A stretch of 64,000 nt of DNA, taken from contig UBZT01000004.1 in NCBI GenBank assembly GCA_900470155.1, positions 420,583 through 484,582 on the forward strand. Direction: 5' to 3'. The notes beneath the pieces are model-generated. The model worked only from the letters and a program-made list of their open reading frames with translations. It was not told the origin of the DNA and did not search any database. Positions 46,342 through 55,528 of the stretch are shown here, piece after piece; the stretch's first letter is position 1; every line of letters begins with the position of its first letter. The position numbers were made by a program, and so were the translations under genes. The DNA comes from Hyphomicrobiales bacterium. GTDB taxonomy: Bacteria > Pseudomonadota > Alphaproteobacteria > Rhizobiales > Rhizobiaceae.

Positions 46342-47001
46342 TCACTCCACTTCCGCCAGCCGCTTCTGCCACATCGCCTTGAACCCCGGGCGATCCTGGA
46401 TGCGCTTCAGCCATGCACCGGTCTTCGGATGTGCGTCGAACAAAGGCTGGTAGGCCTGCGCATAGCGCACGATTTCGCCCAGGTTGATATCGGCCACGGT
46501 AAAGCGGTCGCCGACGGCATAGTCATGCGCGGCAAAATGCTGCTCGAGCACGCCGAACGGCCGCGCCAGGATGCGTGCGACGACCTTCGCCTCCGCTTGG
46601 CCCGCGTCACAGGAAAGGCGGCCTTCGTTGTTGGCCTGGGAGATTTTCAGTGCCTCGGTTTCGATCGAGGTCGCGCCGAACAGCGTCCATTGCTGCATCA
46701 GTGCCTCTTCGGCGATGTCCTTCGGTGCCAGCGGCCCGCCATGTTTCTTGGCCAGATAAAGGGTCTGCGCCAGCGATTCGTTCAGCACAAGGCCGTCGTC
46801 GTCGATCGTCGGAATGCTGCCCATCGGATTGACCTTGAGGAAATCCGGCGAGCGTGTGTTGAGCCTTGCGTCCGGCGCCATCGGATCGGCAAGCTTGTAG
46901 GCCTGCAGCACCGGCACGAGTTCGAACGAAAGTCCGAGCTCCTCGGCCAGCCAGAGAATGCGCGTCGCGCGCGACTTGTAGACGCCGTAGATCTTCAGCA
47001 T
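46342..47001 (-). CDS. Glutathione S-transferase
   Basis: 219 residues. The N-terminal thioredoxin-like domain (LKIYGVYKSRATRILWLAEE) has Ser/Tyr near residue 9 as the likely glutathione-activating residue; NPMGSIPTIDDDGLVLNES is the conserved cis-Pro and Glu-Ser glutathione site. The C-terminal helical domain follows (YAVGDRFTVADINLGEIVRY with the N-capping box). Cytoplasmic detoxification of electrophiles; physiological substrate not readable. Single gene, not in an operon. Confidence 0.93.
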   Translation of the reverse strand: MLKIYGVYKSRATRILWLAEELGLSFELVPVLQAYKLADPMAPDARLNTRSPDFLKVNPMGSIPTIDDDGLVLNESLAQTLYLAKKHGGPLAPKDIAEEALMQQWTLFGATSIETEALKISQANNEGRLSCDAGQAEAKVVARILARPFGVLEQHFAAHDYAVGDRFTVADINLGEIVRYAQAYQPLFDAHPKTGAWLKRIQDRPGFKAMWQKRLAEVE

Positions 47002-47290
47002 GGATATCTCCTTGTTCCGCAGCGGACGCTATCTGCTGGCCGCTGCCGAGAAAAGCCGTGTCGTGTTGATCCGCCCATGAAATTCGCTGATGCGGCAGCC
47101 GATTGACAGAGGGCCCGGCTCAACTTATCCAGGAGAACAAGGGTCCGCAGTTCACCCAGGCGTCACCGTCCCGCGCAGGGAAGCTAAACCTGTCCATTTT
47201 CGTCTTCGACGTCAGCTCGTTTTTCCGTGCCGCGTCGGAAGTCGGTGACCACCGGCCATTCTGGATATCCAGGGCACGATATCGAGGACA
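47002..47290. other. Intergenic stretch, nothing recognised
   Basis: 289 bp between diverging GST and DUF2087 genes. No palindrome or promoter convincing enough to name. Confidence 0.35.
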
Positions 47291-47851
47291 ATGACGATGT
47301 CGCGTATCATTCAAGCCTATGAGGCGCCCGATCTGTCGGCGCTGGCTCGCATCCTGAAACGGGAACTGGACGCTCGGGACGAAAAGCCCGGCCATGTCGA
47401 GATCCTCAACATGCTGGCGAAAGCTGCGGGTTTTCGCAATTACCAGCATTTGAAGGCGAGCCGCGCCGCGAAGGAGCGTCTCTCCAATCCGGTCCTGCCC
47501 GAACCCGAGCCGGCGGTCGATTTCCGCCGCGTCGAACTTGCCGCCCGCTGCTTTGCCGGCACCGACTGCCTGGTCCGCTGGCCGGGCAAGCTCAGCCTGC
47601 AGCAACTGGCGTTATGGGTGCTCTGGTCGTTTATCCCGGCCGGCGGGGACATGCCGGAAAAATCGGTCAACGACGTTCTCAAGCGTCACAATGGTTTCGG
47701 CGATCACGTTCTTTTACGTCGGGAACTGGTCAATATGGGCCTGATGACCCGCACCCGCGATTGCCGGCTTTACCGCCGGGTGGAAAAGAAGCCGCCACCC
47801 GATGCGCGGCAGCTGATCCGGCTGGTGACGGCCAATGGCCGCAGGGATTGA
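47291..47851 (+). CDS. DUF2087 domain protein
   Basis: 186 residues from ATG 47291 (ATG 47297 possible). A basic N-terminal helical part (PGHVEILNMLAKAAGFRNYQ, then HLKAS) precedes a DUF2087 domain: LVRWPGKLSLQQLALWVLWS, EKSVNDVLKRHNGFGDHVLL and RRELVNMGLMTRTRDCRLYRR. That domain resembles a winged helix and often follows a regulator or toxin-like region. Likely DNA-binding, function unknown. GAGGA precedes the start. Confidence 0.85.
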   Translation: MTMSRIIQAYEAPDLSALARILKRELDARDEKPGHVEILNMLAKAAGFRNYQHLKASRAAKERLSNPVLPEPEPAVDFRRVELAARCFAGTDCLVRWPGKLSLQQLALWVLWSFIPAGGDMPEKSVNDVLKRHNGFGDHVLLRRELVNMGLMTRTRDCRLYRRVEKKPPPDARQLIRLVTANGRRD

Positions 47852-47939
47852 GTAATCACGGCGGCAGAACTGGGCTCGCATCGATCCGGTGCGAATAGAG
47901 GCCGATACCCGGGAGGTGACGGCCGTTGAGCGGTACATT

Positions 47940-49781
47940 CTATCCCGCGAGGTTGAGGCGGTCATTTCCCGCCTCGGCCAGAAGCGCGTGGTCCTCGGTG
48001 ATGTAGCCGCGGCCCGCGCGCATCAGGCTCGACGCGGCGGTGCGGTCGAGCGCCTTGGCATACAGATAGCCCTGGCCGCTCTTGCAGCCCATGGCGGTCA
48101 GCCTGGCTGCCTGTTCGCTATCCTCGATCCCTTCGGCAACGACTCCCATTCCGAGCCCATGGGCAATGTCGAGCAGCCCCTTGATGATGACCCCACCCGC
48201 GCGGTCGTGAACCATGCGATGCACGAAACATTTGTCGATCTTGATGATATCGACCGGAACGGTCAGAAGATGAGTGAGCGAGGCAAAACCGGTGCCGAAA
48301 TCATCCAGCGCGACTTTCATGCCGGCGGCGCGCATGGCTTGGATTTCGGTGGCGACCATCTGGTCGCGCTGCCCCAGATAGACCGATTCCGTCACCTCAG
48401 CGACCACGGCGGACAAGGGAACGCCGAGCCGCTCGAAAGCCTTGGCGATCCGCTCGGTCAATCCACCCCGATAAAAGTCGGCGGCGGAAAGGTTGATGCC
48501 GACGCGACCGAAATTCAGGCCGGCATCGATCCAGCGCCGGCAATCGACGGCCGTCTTTTCCAGCATGCAGTCGGTCAGTTCCAGCGCGACATGCGCGTCC
48601 TTCATCGCCTCCTGGAAATGCCCGGCCGCAACCACTTCGCCGTCCGGCATGCGCATCCGGCACAAGGCTTCGAAGCCCATCAACCGTCCCGTCGCGATCT
48701 CGACCAGCGGCTGGTAATAGGCATCGATCCGCTGCTCTCTGAGTGCGTCATCGACATCGTGAATGGCGCGGAAGCGCTTGACGATGGCCGTTCCGAGACC
48801 GGGTACATATTCGATATAGCGCCCGCGGGCACGCTCCTTGGCATGGTAGAGCGCATAGTCGGCATTCTGCCGCACAGGCCCCGGATTTTCTCCGGCGGCC
48901 GCGCGCGCGCCGCCGATCGTGATCGACGGATAGAGCAGGTGGCCATCGCATTCGCAGGGCATCTTGATCGAGGCAAGCAGGTCGGCGGCGAGCGTCTTCG
49001 GGTCAAGGTCTTCAAGGCAGGGAATGATGATGGCAAACTCGTCGCCGCCAAGACGAAACGCCATGCCCGGCTCGGCGTGCTCCGTCAGGCGCCGCGCCAC
49101 CATGCGGATCAGGTCGTCGCCGGCCTGATGGCCGAATGTGTCATTGACCATCTTGAGGTTGTCGACATCCGTCAGCAGCAGTCCCCATTGGCGACCGCTG
49201 CCTGCCTGGATCTGCACCACGTCGTTGAAGCGGGCGCGGTTCGGCAATTGCGTCAGGGCGTCCGTTTCACCCAGCCGACGCCGTTCGGCAATGCGCCGGT
49301 CGCGCTCGATGGCAATGGCACACAGGTGCACGCAAGCCGCAACCAGGTCGCGCTCCAGTGCGGATGGCCCGCGTGGCGTGCGGTAATAAAAGGCAAAGGT
49401 ACCGACCACCTCACCCGAGACGAGCATCGGCGTCGACCAGCACGCCATCAGCCCGTGCACGAGCGCAAGGTGCTTGAAGTCCTGCCAGTAGGGATGGGTC
49501 TCGATATCCTCGACGACGACGGGTTTGCCGGTATAGGCGGCGCTGCCGCAGGAGCCGATGCCGGCTCCTATCGATACTCCGTCGATTGCCGCCGCATAGG
49601 CCTTTGGCAGGGAGGGACCGGCGAGATGGCGTATGCGGTTGTCTTCGTCGAGCAGAAGCACCGAACAGACGATGTCGGGCGCTGTCTTTTCCGCTTCCCG
49701 GCACAGAAAATCCACGGTTTCCGCCAGCGGCAGGCCCGTGGCGATCTTTTCGAGAATGATATTCTGTAGCTTGAGCAGCAT
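47940..49781 (-). CDS. GAF-GGDEF-EAL protein of c-di-GMP signalling
   Basis: 613 residues. An N-terminal GAF domain (~10-165; SIGAGIGSCGSAAYTGKPVV) is followed by GGDEF with intact LGGDEFAIII (Gly245-Phe249) and EAL with FEALCRM (Glu371-Leu373), VVAEVTESVYLG, ALDDFGTGFASL and VVAEGIEDSEQAARL. Both enzymatic domains look active, so it can make or break c-di-GMP according to the GAF signal (a small ligand or redox). No membrane helices. It is the second such protein in the window, distinct in order from the one at 37.6 kb. Confidence 0.94.
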   Translation of the reverse strand: MLLKLQNIILEKIATGLPLAETVDFLCREAEKTAPDIVCSVLLLDEDNRIRHLAGPSLPKAYAAAIDGVSIGAGIGSCGSAAYTGKPVVVEDIETHPYWQDFKHLALVHGLMACWSTPMLVSGEVVGTFAFYYRTPRGPSALERDLVAACVHLCAIAIERDRRIAERRRLGETDALTQLPNRARFNDVVQIQAGSGRQWGLLLTDVDNLKMVNDTFGHQAGDDLIRMVARRLTEHAEPGMAFRLGGDEFAIIIPCLEDLDPKTLAADLLASIKMPCECDGHLLYPSITIGGARAAAGENPGPVRQNADYALYHAKERARGRYIEYVPGLGTAIVKRFRAIHDVDDALREQRIDAYYQPLVEIATGRLMGFEALCRMRMPDGEVVAAGHFQEAMKDAHVALELTDCMLEKTAVDCRRWIDAGLNFGRVGINLSAADFYRGGLTERIAKAFERLGVPLSAVVAEVTESVYLGQRDQMVATEIQAMRAAGMKVALDDFGTGFASLTHLLTVPVDIIKIDKCFVHRMVHDRAGGVIIKGLLDIAHGLGMGVVAEGIEDSEQAARLTAMGCKSGQGYLYAKALDRTAASSLMRAGRGYITEDHALLAEAGNDRLNLAG

Positions 49782-49973
49782 TGGTCGACTTCACTGGAAT
49801 GAGGCGTTCGGCAACTTAAGCATTGCAGGGCTTAAACAGGGATTACGATTTTGCGCTTGCGCTAATATTAGTGACTGTAAACTTAAGTCTATTGCTAATA
49901 CTTGATGAAATTGCCGGCGATGGAGCAGCGTACGCACAGGCTGACCAGTTCACGCAGTGAGACGAGGCCAGGT

Positions 49974-51359
49974 CTAGCCCCGCCGGTTGCCCTCGACGGT
50001 CAGTGTTTCCGTGTCATGTGCACCATCGACGAGATCCTGCGTGACCTTCTCGGCCCATCGATAGCCGAGGACGGCACCCGTCAGTGTCTCCGAAAACAGG
50101 TTGTGGCTGACCACGACGCTGCCGGTGCCTTCGACGACGCTGATCATCACGCCGACCGGCGCCTTGCGGATGATGTTGTCGGAGACGATGACATTGCGCA
50201 GATAGGGGCCCCAACCCAGCATCAGGCCGGCCTTGGCGGCTTGCTCGATCACATTGCCGGTCACGGTGGTCTCGGCTTCGACGGCGATGCCATAGCCGAA
50301 GCCTGCGCCGTCATGCACGTAGGGGCCCTCGGCAGTGATGTTGCGCACGATATTGCCGCTGACCGATGACAGTCGGCCGCCCTGGTCGAAATTGACCACC
50401 GAAATGCCGTTGGCGGCCCCGTCGACCAGATTGCCGTCGATCAAGGCGCCTTCGAAGTCAAACTCGGCATAGATCGCCGTTTCGCCGGAGCGCAAAGCCT
50501 GGTTGCCGCTGATGATGACATTGGAGGCCGAATTCGCCCGGATCGCGGAAAAGGCGCAGTCCGATACATGGTTGCCTTCGATCATCACGCCATCGGTGCG
50601 AAACAGGTTGATGCCGTTGCCGTGCTGGCCGGTGCCGCCATCGGTTGCGGCGATCCGGCTGATCCTATTGCCGGTAATCATCGTGTTGTCGGCGCCCTTG
50701 GTCCAGCGATGCACCAGGATGCCGCCATTGCCGCAGTCGCTGATCTCGTTGTCGCGGATGCTCATCGCCCGGCCCTCGACCGACCAGATCGCCGCCTTCG
50801 CCGCACCGGTGATCCGGCTTGCAGAAATCCGCCCGCCGCAGCGTTCCATCTGCACGCCGTATTTGCGGCTGCCGGTGATCTCGCAATTGTCGATGACCAC
50901 GTCCTCGACGCTGCGGAAGGCGAGGAGCCCTTCGGTATAGTCGGCAAGCCAGCGATTGGCGCCGTCGAAGGTGATGCCGGACAGGCTGATTTGGCGCACG
51001 TCGCGCGCCGCGATCAGATGGCCGTCGCCGCGATAGGCGAGCCGGGTTGCACCGGCAACACCGGACAGGCGCGTCCCCTCCGGAAGGTCGAGGTTGGAGA
51101 CCTCGTAGGTGCCCGCTGGCAGGAAAACCGGCTGCCCGACCTTGGCGGCTGCGTTGATCAGCGCCTGCAGCTTGCGGCTCTGGTCGTCGTCTGCTCCCGG
51201 CATGACGCCAGCCTCTGCGGCATCGAATCCGCCGCGCAACTCGATTTGGCTCAGCGATTGTGCCGCCGCATCGGGTGCGCGCAGGCCGGCAAAGCCCCCG
51301 GTCGCGCCGGTTACAACAAGGCCGCCAAGGCCGGATAGGATGCTGCGTCTGGTCTGCAT
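49974..51359 (-). CDS. Tat-exported right-handed beta-helix protein (TIGR03808 family)
   Basis: 461 residues from ATG 51359. A twin-arginine signal MQTRRSILSGLGGLVVTGAT is followed by a mature part made of regular ~20-25-residue rungs such as DVVIDNCEITGSRKYGVQME, MSIRDNEISDCGNGGILVHR and GVMIEGNHVSDCAFSAIRAN, the parallel beta-helix of pectate-lyase-like proteins. TIGR03808 proteins are Tat-translocated repeats of unknown role, perhaps binding or cleaving cell-surface polysaccharide. Upstream starts at 51440 are rejected because they dilute the Tat motif. Confidence 0.9.
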   Translation of the reverse strand: MQTRRSILSGLGGLVVTGATGGFAGLRAPDAAAQSLSQIELRGGFDAAEAGVMPGADDDQSRKLQALINAAAKVGQPVFLPAGTYEVSNLDLPEGTRLSGVAGATRLAYRGDGHLIAARDVRQISLSGITFDGANRWLADYTEGLLAFRSVEDVVIDNCEITGSRKYGVQMERCGGRISASRITGAAKAAIWSVEGRAMSIRDNEISDCGNGGILVHRWTKGADNTMITGNRISRIAATDGGTGQHGNGINLFRTDGVMIEGNHVSDCAFSAIRANSASNVIISGNQALRSGETAIYAEFDFEGALIDGNLVDGAANGISVVNFDQGGRLSSVSGNIVRNITAEGPYVHDGAGFGYGIAVEAETTVTGNVIEQAAKAGLMLGWGPYLRNVIVSDNIIRKAPVGVMISVVEGTGSVVVSHNLFSETLTGAVLGYRWAEKVTQDLVDGAHDTETLTVEGNRRG

Positions 51360-51649
51360 GGGTTTTCCGGGGCGTCGGCGTCGTCCGGCAAGCCTTCGCC
51401 GGATCGCTTCAAATCTGGCTGATGCGCCAGGGCAGGGCAAGGGCGGAGCAAGGCATGCACGCGATCGGCTGCGATCATGGTGAATCCCGCGACCGATCAG
51501 ACTGCCCTGGCGGTGATTTCAGGTGAAGATGTGGCGTTTCATCCAGCGGTTTTGATCGCTGCGAATGGTGGAAACCGTTTGCGCCAGATCAATGACTTCG
51601 TTCGGGCCTGTCGTAGTTTGGCCGCAAGCAACAATCCTGAGGGGCGAAC
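51360..51649. other. Intergenic stretch
   Basis: 290 bp between divergent genes. It should hold promoters for both, but no -35/-10 pair stands out. Nothing else seen. Confidence 0.35.
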
Positions 51650-51853
51650 ATGCTTGGTCTGACTGCAGTCCTCTACATCCTCGTCGCCAGTGCCCTCGGC
51701 GGCGCTGCGGTGATTACCGTGCTGTCGCTGGATCTGGTCCAGGGATGGCATATCGCCGGTGCCTTCCTGGGTGGCTGTCTGGTTGCGCTGCCGGTTGCGA
51801 TCCTGCTCGGCCGCAGGATCTACAACGCGCTCCAGGGGCCGAAAGCGATCTGA
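51650..51853 (+). CDS. Small two-helix membrane protein (often mislabelled CTP synthetase)
   Basis: 67 residues: MLGLTAVLYILVASALGGAA and GWHIAGAFLGGCLVALPVAI are two hydrophobic helices, ending in basic GRRIYNALQGPKAI. Rhizobia commonly encode this short membrane protein; databases sometimes call it CTP synthetase without any sequence basis. No known function. A strong terminator follows. Confidence 0.8.
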   Translation: MLGLTAVLYILVASALGGAAVITVLSLDLVQGWHIAGAFLGGCLVALPVAILLGRRIYNALQGPKAI

Positions 51854-51921
51854 ATTTTCTTTCGACGCGTGGACGAAGGGGGTGTCAACGGTTTTTGGCG
51901 GAGCCACGACACTCGCGGTGG

Positions 51922-51982
51922 AACAGCCCGCGTCGACCGGCCGGCATTGTCTCGGGGGAGGGAATGCCGGCCGGGCTGTTTT
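51922..51982 (+). terminator. Strong nested hairpin terminator
   Basis: CCGGCCGGCATT (51937-51948) pairs with AATGCCGGCCGG (51963-51974), a 12-bp stem; outside it AACAGCCCG (51922-51930) matches CGGGCTGTT (51972-51980), followed by TT. It probably ends the small membrane protein gene and insulates the converging MarR gene. Confidence 0.8.
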
Positions 51983-51999
51983 CCGCTCCCGTCAAGCCC

Positions 52000-52539
52000 C
52001 TATTCGGCTTGCTCGAACTGGTCGAGCTGCGCTTCGAGGCCGGCCGTGAACCGGTCGTAGAGCGTTGCGAATTTCACGATGTCGTCCTGCGGCCACCCCG
52101 CCGTGGCCTCGATGATCAGTTCCCGCTTGATCTCCTCGATCTGCTCCAGCACCTGCTTGCCGGCCGCCGTCATGCGCACGATGCTGCGCCGTCCGTCCTC
52201 CTGCGAGGCTGCCCGTTCGAGCAGTCCCTGCCGGACCAGGTCGGCCACGATCCGGCTGCCGCGCGACGGATCGATCCGCATCTGCTCGGCAATCGCCCCG
52301 ACCGTCACCTCCTGATGCGGCGCCACGCGCTTGATCACGCCGATCGCATCGATATCGGACAATTCCAGCCCGGTGCCGATGCGTTTCAGCGCCATGCGGC
52401 CGATGAACCGCCTGCCGATCAGCAGGCGCATGCGCGTCATCGCCTGGCCGATGCCGGCAAGGGCGGGATCACCGCCCTGTTCCGGTGTTGCGGTGCTCGC
52501 TTGCGGCCGCGTGTCGGTCTTGTTCCGTGTCTCTGTCAT
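52000..52539 (-). CDS. MarR family transcriptional regulator, partner of MFS pump
   Basis: 179 residues with a long Thr/Gln-rich N-terminus. The winged helix is VTVGAIAEQMRIDPSRGSRI, VADLVRQGLLERAASQEDGR and the wing RRSIVRMTAAG. Divergent from an MFS drug-efflux gene with an 11-bp inverted repeat between them, the usual repressor-pump arrangement. It would release the pump on binding a lipophilic drug or phenol. Ligand unknown. Confidence 0.92.
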   Translation of the reverse strand: MTETRNKTDTRPQASTATPEQGGDPALAGIGQAMTRMRLLIGRRFIGRMALKRIGTGLELSDIDAIGVIKRVAPHQEVTVGAIAEQMRIDPSRGSRIVADLVRQGLLERAASQEDGRRSIVRMTAAGKQVLEQIEEIKRELIIEATAGWPQDDIVKFATLYDRFTAGLEAQLDQFEQAE

Positions 52540-52592
52540 CGTGGCAGAATAGCAGCTTCATTCGGACCGCGAAAGCAAAATAAGTGACTTTC

Positions 52593-52621
52593 GCATTTAT
52601 ATGCTGTTGACATATAAATGC
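52593..52621. promoter_or_regulatory. 11-bp inverted repeat between MarR and MFS genes
   Basis: GCATTTATATG (52593-52603) and CATATAAATGC (52611-52621) are perfect reverse complements, spacer 7 bp. TTGACA (52607-52612) for the MFS gene lies inside it, so binding would block the pump promoter. Confidence 0.8.
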
Positions 52622-52656
52622 TTGAGGCACATTTTGGAGGCAACAGGAGCCCCACC

Positions 52657-54267
52657 ATGGACAATTCCGTTTCGAATGCCTCAAACCGCCCCGTGCCGGC
52701 CGCCGGTGCAACACAGGTTCCGCCGCCGGTCTCCATTTCGCCATCGCTTTCCCCGGCACCGCCTTCCCTTGTTACCCTTCCGCCACTCGTCACCGATCCC
52801 AAACTGCGCCTCGTTGTCTATCTGCTCCTGCTCACCGCCATGTTCATGGCGACACTGGACAATCAGATCGTCTCGACGGCGCTGCCGACCATCGTCGGCG
52901 AGTTCGGCGAACTGGAGCGTTTCGGCTGGGTCGGCTCGGCCTATCTCCTGACCACCAGCGCGGTCATGCCGCTCTATGGCAAGCTCGGTGATCTGTTCGG
53001 CCGCAAATATGTCATCATCGCCGCCGTCACCATCTTCACCCTCGGCTCGCTGGTTTGCGGCCTGGCCGTCTCGATGAACACGCTGATCGCCGCGCGTGTG
53101 CTGCAGGCGCTCGGCGGCGGCGGCATCATGGTGTCGATCTTCGCCATCAACGCCGACCTCTTCGAGCCGCGCGAACGCGCCCGATACCAGAGTTATACCA
53201 GTCTCGTGCTGATGGCCTCCGGCGCCACGGGCCCGGTCCTCGGCGGCACGCTCAGCGATCTTTTCGGCTGGCGTTCGATCTTCCTGGTCAACCTGCCGAT
53301 CGGCATCCTCGTGCTGGCTGGTCTTGCCCTTCTGCTGCCCTATCGCAAGCCGCAGCGCCGGCCGAAGATCGACTATGCCGGTGCGGTGCTGCTCGCCGGC
53401 GCGGTGGCGAGCATCGTGTTCTGGGCCGACAGCGGCCAGATCTTCGGCTCGCTGATTGCGCCCGAAAGCCTCGGCGTCGTCGCCTTCGGCCTGCTGTGCC
53501 TCGCCGGCTGGATCTTCGTCGAACGCCGCGTGCCCGAACCGGTCGTGCCGCTGTCGCTGTTTTCCAGCCGCACCGTCAATCTGCTGCTCTGCATCTCGGC
53601 CGTCTCCGGCGCGATCGGCATCGGCTCGGTCAACTATGTCGCGCTCTTCCTGCAGACCACCACCGGCCTGTCGCCGTCGATGGCCGGCCTGCTATTCATC
53701 GCCACCACCGGCGGCATCGCGATCGGTTCCCTGTCTGCCGGCCGGATCATTTCCAAGCATGGCCGCTACAAGCCCTTCGCCATCGCCTCGACGGCCACCG
53801 GCATCGTCAGCCTTGCCGTGTTCAGCCAGATGCATGCCGGAACCCCGATCGCCCTGCTCGGTCTCGTCATGCTATTGCAGGGCATCGGCATCGGCATCGG
53901 CCAGCAGGTGCCGGTGATCGGCGTGCAGAACGCCGCGTCCGGCGCCGATGTCGGTGCTGCCACCGGCACGGTGACGCTGACCCGCATGGGCGGCGCCGCG
54001 ATCGCCATCTCGATCTACGGCGCGATCATCAGTGCCGGTCTTGCCCGTGTCTCGATCGCACTGCCGGACGGCGGCGATTTCCGCAATCTGACGCCGCAGA
54101 TGCTGTCGCACCTGCCGCAGACGGTCCAGACCACCATCGCCAACGCCTATTCCGATGCCTTCCTGCCGCTGTTTCTCACCGCATCGGGCATGATGGCGCT
54201 CGGTCTTGTCGCCGCCGTGATGTTGCCCAATGTCCGCCTGCCGGTTGCCAAGGGCAGGGGCGCCTGA
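52657..54267 (+). CDS. MFS multidrug efflux transporter (DHA2, EmrB/QacA type)
   Basis: 536 residues from ATG 52657 (GGAG 7 nt upstream; earlier in-frame starts rejected). A Pro-rich cytoplasmic start precedes 14 membrane segments; LDNQIVSTALPTIVGEFGEL and LTTSAVMPLYGKLGDLFGRK carry the motif of DHA2 drug pumps. Expels drugs or toxic metabolites with a proton gradient. Regulated by the divergent MarR protein; no partner membrane-fusion or outer-membrane gene follows, so it may work alone at the inner membrane. Confidence 0.94.
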   Translation: MDNSVSNASNRPVPAAGATQVPPPVSISPSLSPAPPSLVTLPPLVTDPKLRLVVYLLLLTAMFMATLDNQIVSTALPTIVGEFGELERFGWVGSAYLLTTSAVMPLYGKLGDLFGRKYVIIAAVTIFTLGSLVCGLAVSMNTLIAARVLQALGGGGIMVSIFAINADLFEPRERARYQSYTSLVLMASGATGPVLGGTLSDLFGWRSIFLVNLPIGILVLAGLALLLPYRKPQRRPKIDYAGAVLLAGAVASIVFWADSGQIFGSLIAPESLGVVAFGLLCLAGWIFVERRVPEPVVPLSLFSSRTVNLLLCISAVSGAIGIGSVNYVALFLQTTTGLSPSMAGLLFIATTGGIAIGSLSAGRIISKHGRYKPFAIASTATGIVSLAVFSQMHAGTPIALLGLVMLLQGIGIGIGQQVPVIGVQNAASGADVGAATGTVTLTRMGGAAIAISIYGAIISAGLARVSIALPDGGDFRNLTPQMLSHLPQTVQTTIANAYSDAFLPLFLTASGMMALGLVAAVMLPNVRLPVAKGRGA

Positions 54268-54305
54268 CAGGCGTGCAGCCGACGCATCATGTCGGCGCAG
54301 GCCGA

Positions 54306-54410
54306 GGTCACCCCCACCCACCGCTCCGCATCGACCTCCCCCCTCAAGGGGGGGCGCCGTCTACCCTCCCCATTGAGGGGGGCGGACCGAAGGTCCGGGG
54401 TGGGGTGACC
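54306..54410. repeat. Large palindromic element, GGACCGAAGGTCC family
   Basis: About 105 bp: opens GGTCACCCCCACCC, has CTCCCCCCTCAAGGGGGGG and CCCTCCCCATTGAGGGGGG palindromes, then CGGACCGAAGGTCCGGGG and TGGGGTGACC that closes against the start. The two ends are inverted copies of one unit, related to 46255-46304. Converging hairpins here may end the MFS transcript. Confidence 0.75.
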
Positions 54411-54540
54411 TGGCACGCACCGCAGCAGAAGACGGCGGGACATCTACCCCGGCACGCTGCGAAACTGTCCAAAGCACCAGCCTCGCGCCAGCCGCGACTG
54501 CCATGGTGTCACCGTCGACGTCAGTCTGAATCGGTGGAAA

Positions 54541-55368
54541 ATGGTGTCTAAGTTCTTCTCGTCCGGCATGTCCCTCAGCCAGCCCATGCTCGCCCATGCC
54601 CTCGGCCTTGCCGCATCCGGCCTGATGCTGTCGGCCCTGTCCGGCTGCATCCTGGTCACCGATACCAGCCGGATGAACATCGACGTCTTCCAGGACGAGG
54701 TCGCCCCCGTCTGGCATGATCCGGCCCGCACGCCGCCGGCGGCCACCCAGCCGGTGCCGCAGCGCCGCGAACTCTACCAGACCCAGTTCCACCAGACCTA
54801 TGGCCTGCCGGTCACCAACCCGCTGCACCGGGCGATGTATGGCGTGATCCGCGACAATGATCACACGCTGCCGGCTATTCCGCTCGACCGGGTTAACCGT
54901 GACATGCTGCGCCAGGAGGTTGAGTACCAGACCACCGAGGCGCCCGGCACCATCGTCGTCGATACCAAGGCGCATTATCTCTATCACGTGCAAGCCGGCG
55001 GCAAGGCCGTGCGCTACGGCGTCGGCCTTGGTCGTGACGGCTTCGCCTGGTCGGGCAGGGGCGTGATCGAGCGCAAGGCCAAGTGGCCACACTGGACCCC
55101 GTCGGAGGAGATGGTCGCCCGCCAGCCTAATCTCCGGCCCGTGTCTGCATCCGAGGGTGGCATGGTCGCCGGCCTGAAGAACCCGCTCGGTGCCCGTGCG
55201 CTCTATATCTACCAGGACGGCAAGGACACGCTTTACCGCGTCCACGGCACGCCAGATTGGCAATCCGTCGGCAAGGCGACGTCGTCGGGCTGCGTGCGCA
55301 TGTTCAACCAGGACGTCATCGATCTCTTCGACCGCGTGCCGAACAAGACGCCGATTGTTGTCATTTAG
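54541..55368 (+). CDS. L,D-transpeptidase lipoprotein
   Basis: 275 residues. A lipoprotein signal ends LMLSALSGC (Cys36). The YkuD domain follows, with GTIVVDTKAHYLYHVQAG, YGVGLGRDGFAWSGRG, the substrate block TLYRVHGTPDWQSVG and the catalytic SSGCVRMFNQD (Cys251; His near TLYRVHG). It cross-links peptidoglycan (3-3) or attaches lipoproteins in the periplasm. A tandem paralog lies 160 bp downstream. The start ATG 54541 follows a palindromic repeat with no obvious ribosome site. Confidence 0.92.
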   Translation: MVSKFFSSGMSLSQPMLAHALGLAASGLMLSALSGCILVTDTSRMNIDVFQDEVAPVWHDPARTPPAATQPVPQRRELYQTQFHQTYGLPVTNPLHRAMYGVIRDNDHTLPAIPLDRVNRDMLRQEVEYQTTEAPGTIVVDTKAHYLYHVQAGGKAVRYGVGLGRDGFAWSGRGVIERKAKWPHWTPSEEMVARQPNLRPVSASEGGMVAGLKNPLGARALYIYQDGKDTLYRVHGTPDWQSVGKATSSGCVRMFNQDVIDLFDRVPNKTPIVVI

Positions 55369-55528
55369 AGACAGGCTCGAACCGCGAGGGCCCCTCTCGC
55401 AAAGTTGAAAGGCCTGCGCGGTTGCCTTTGTGACCGCTTTCCTGTTTGCATCGCCCTGGGGCGGAACAAAGCGCCGGCTGAGACGTCTTGAGATGTCTCG
55501 CTGCATTCTACAGGAAATCAGTATCTCA

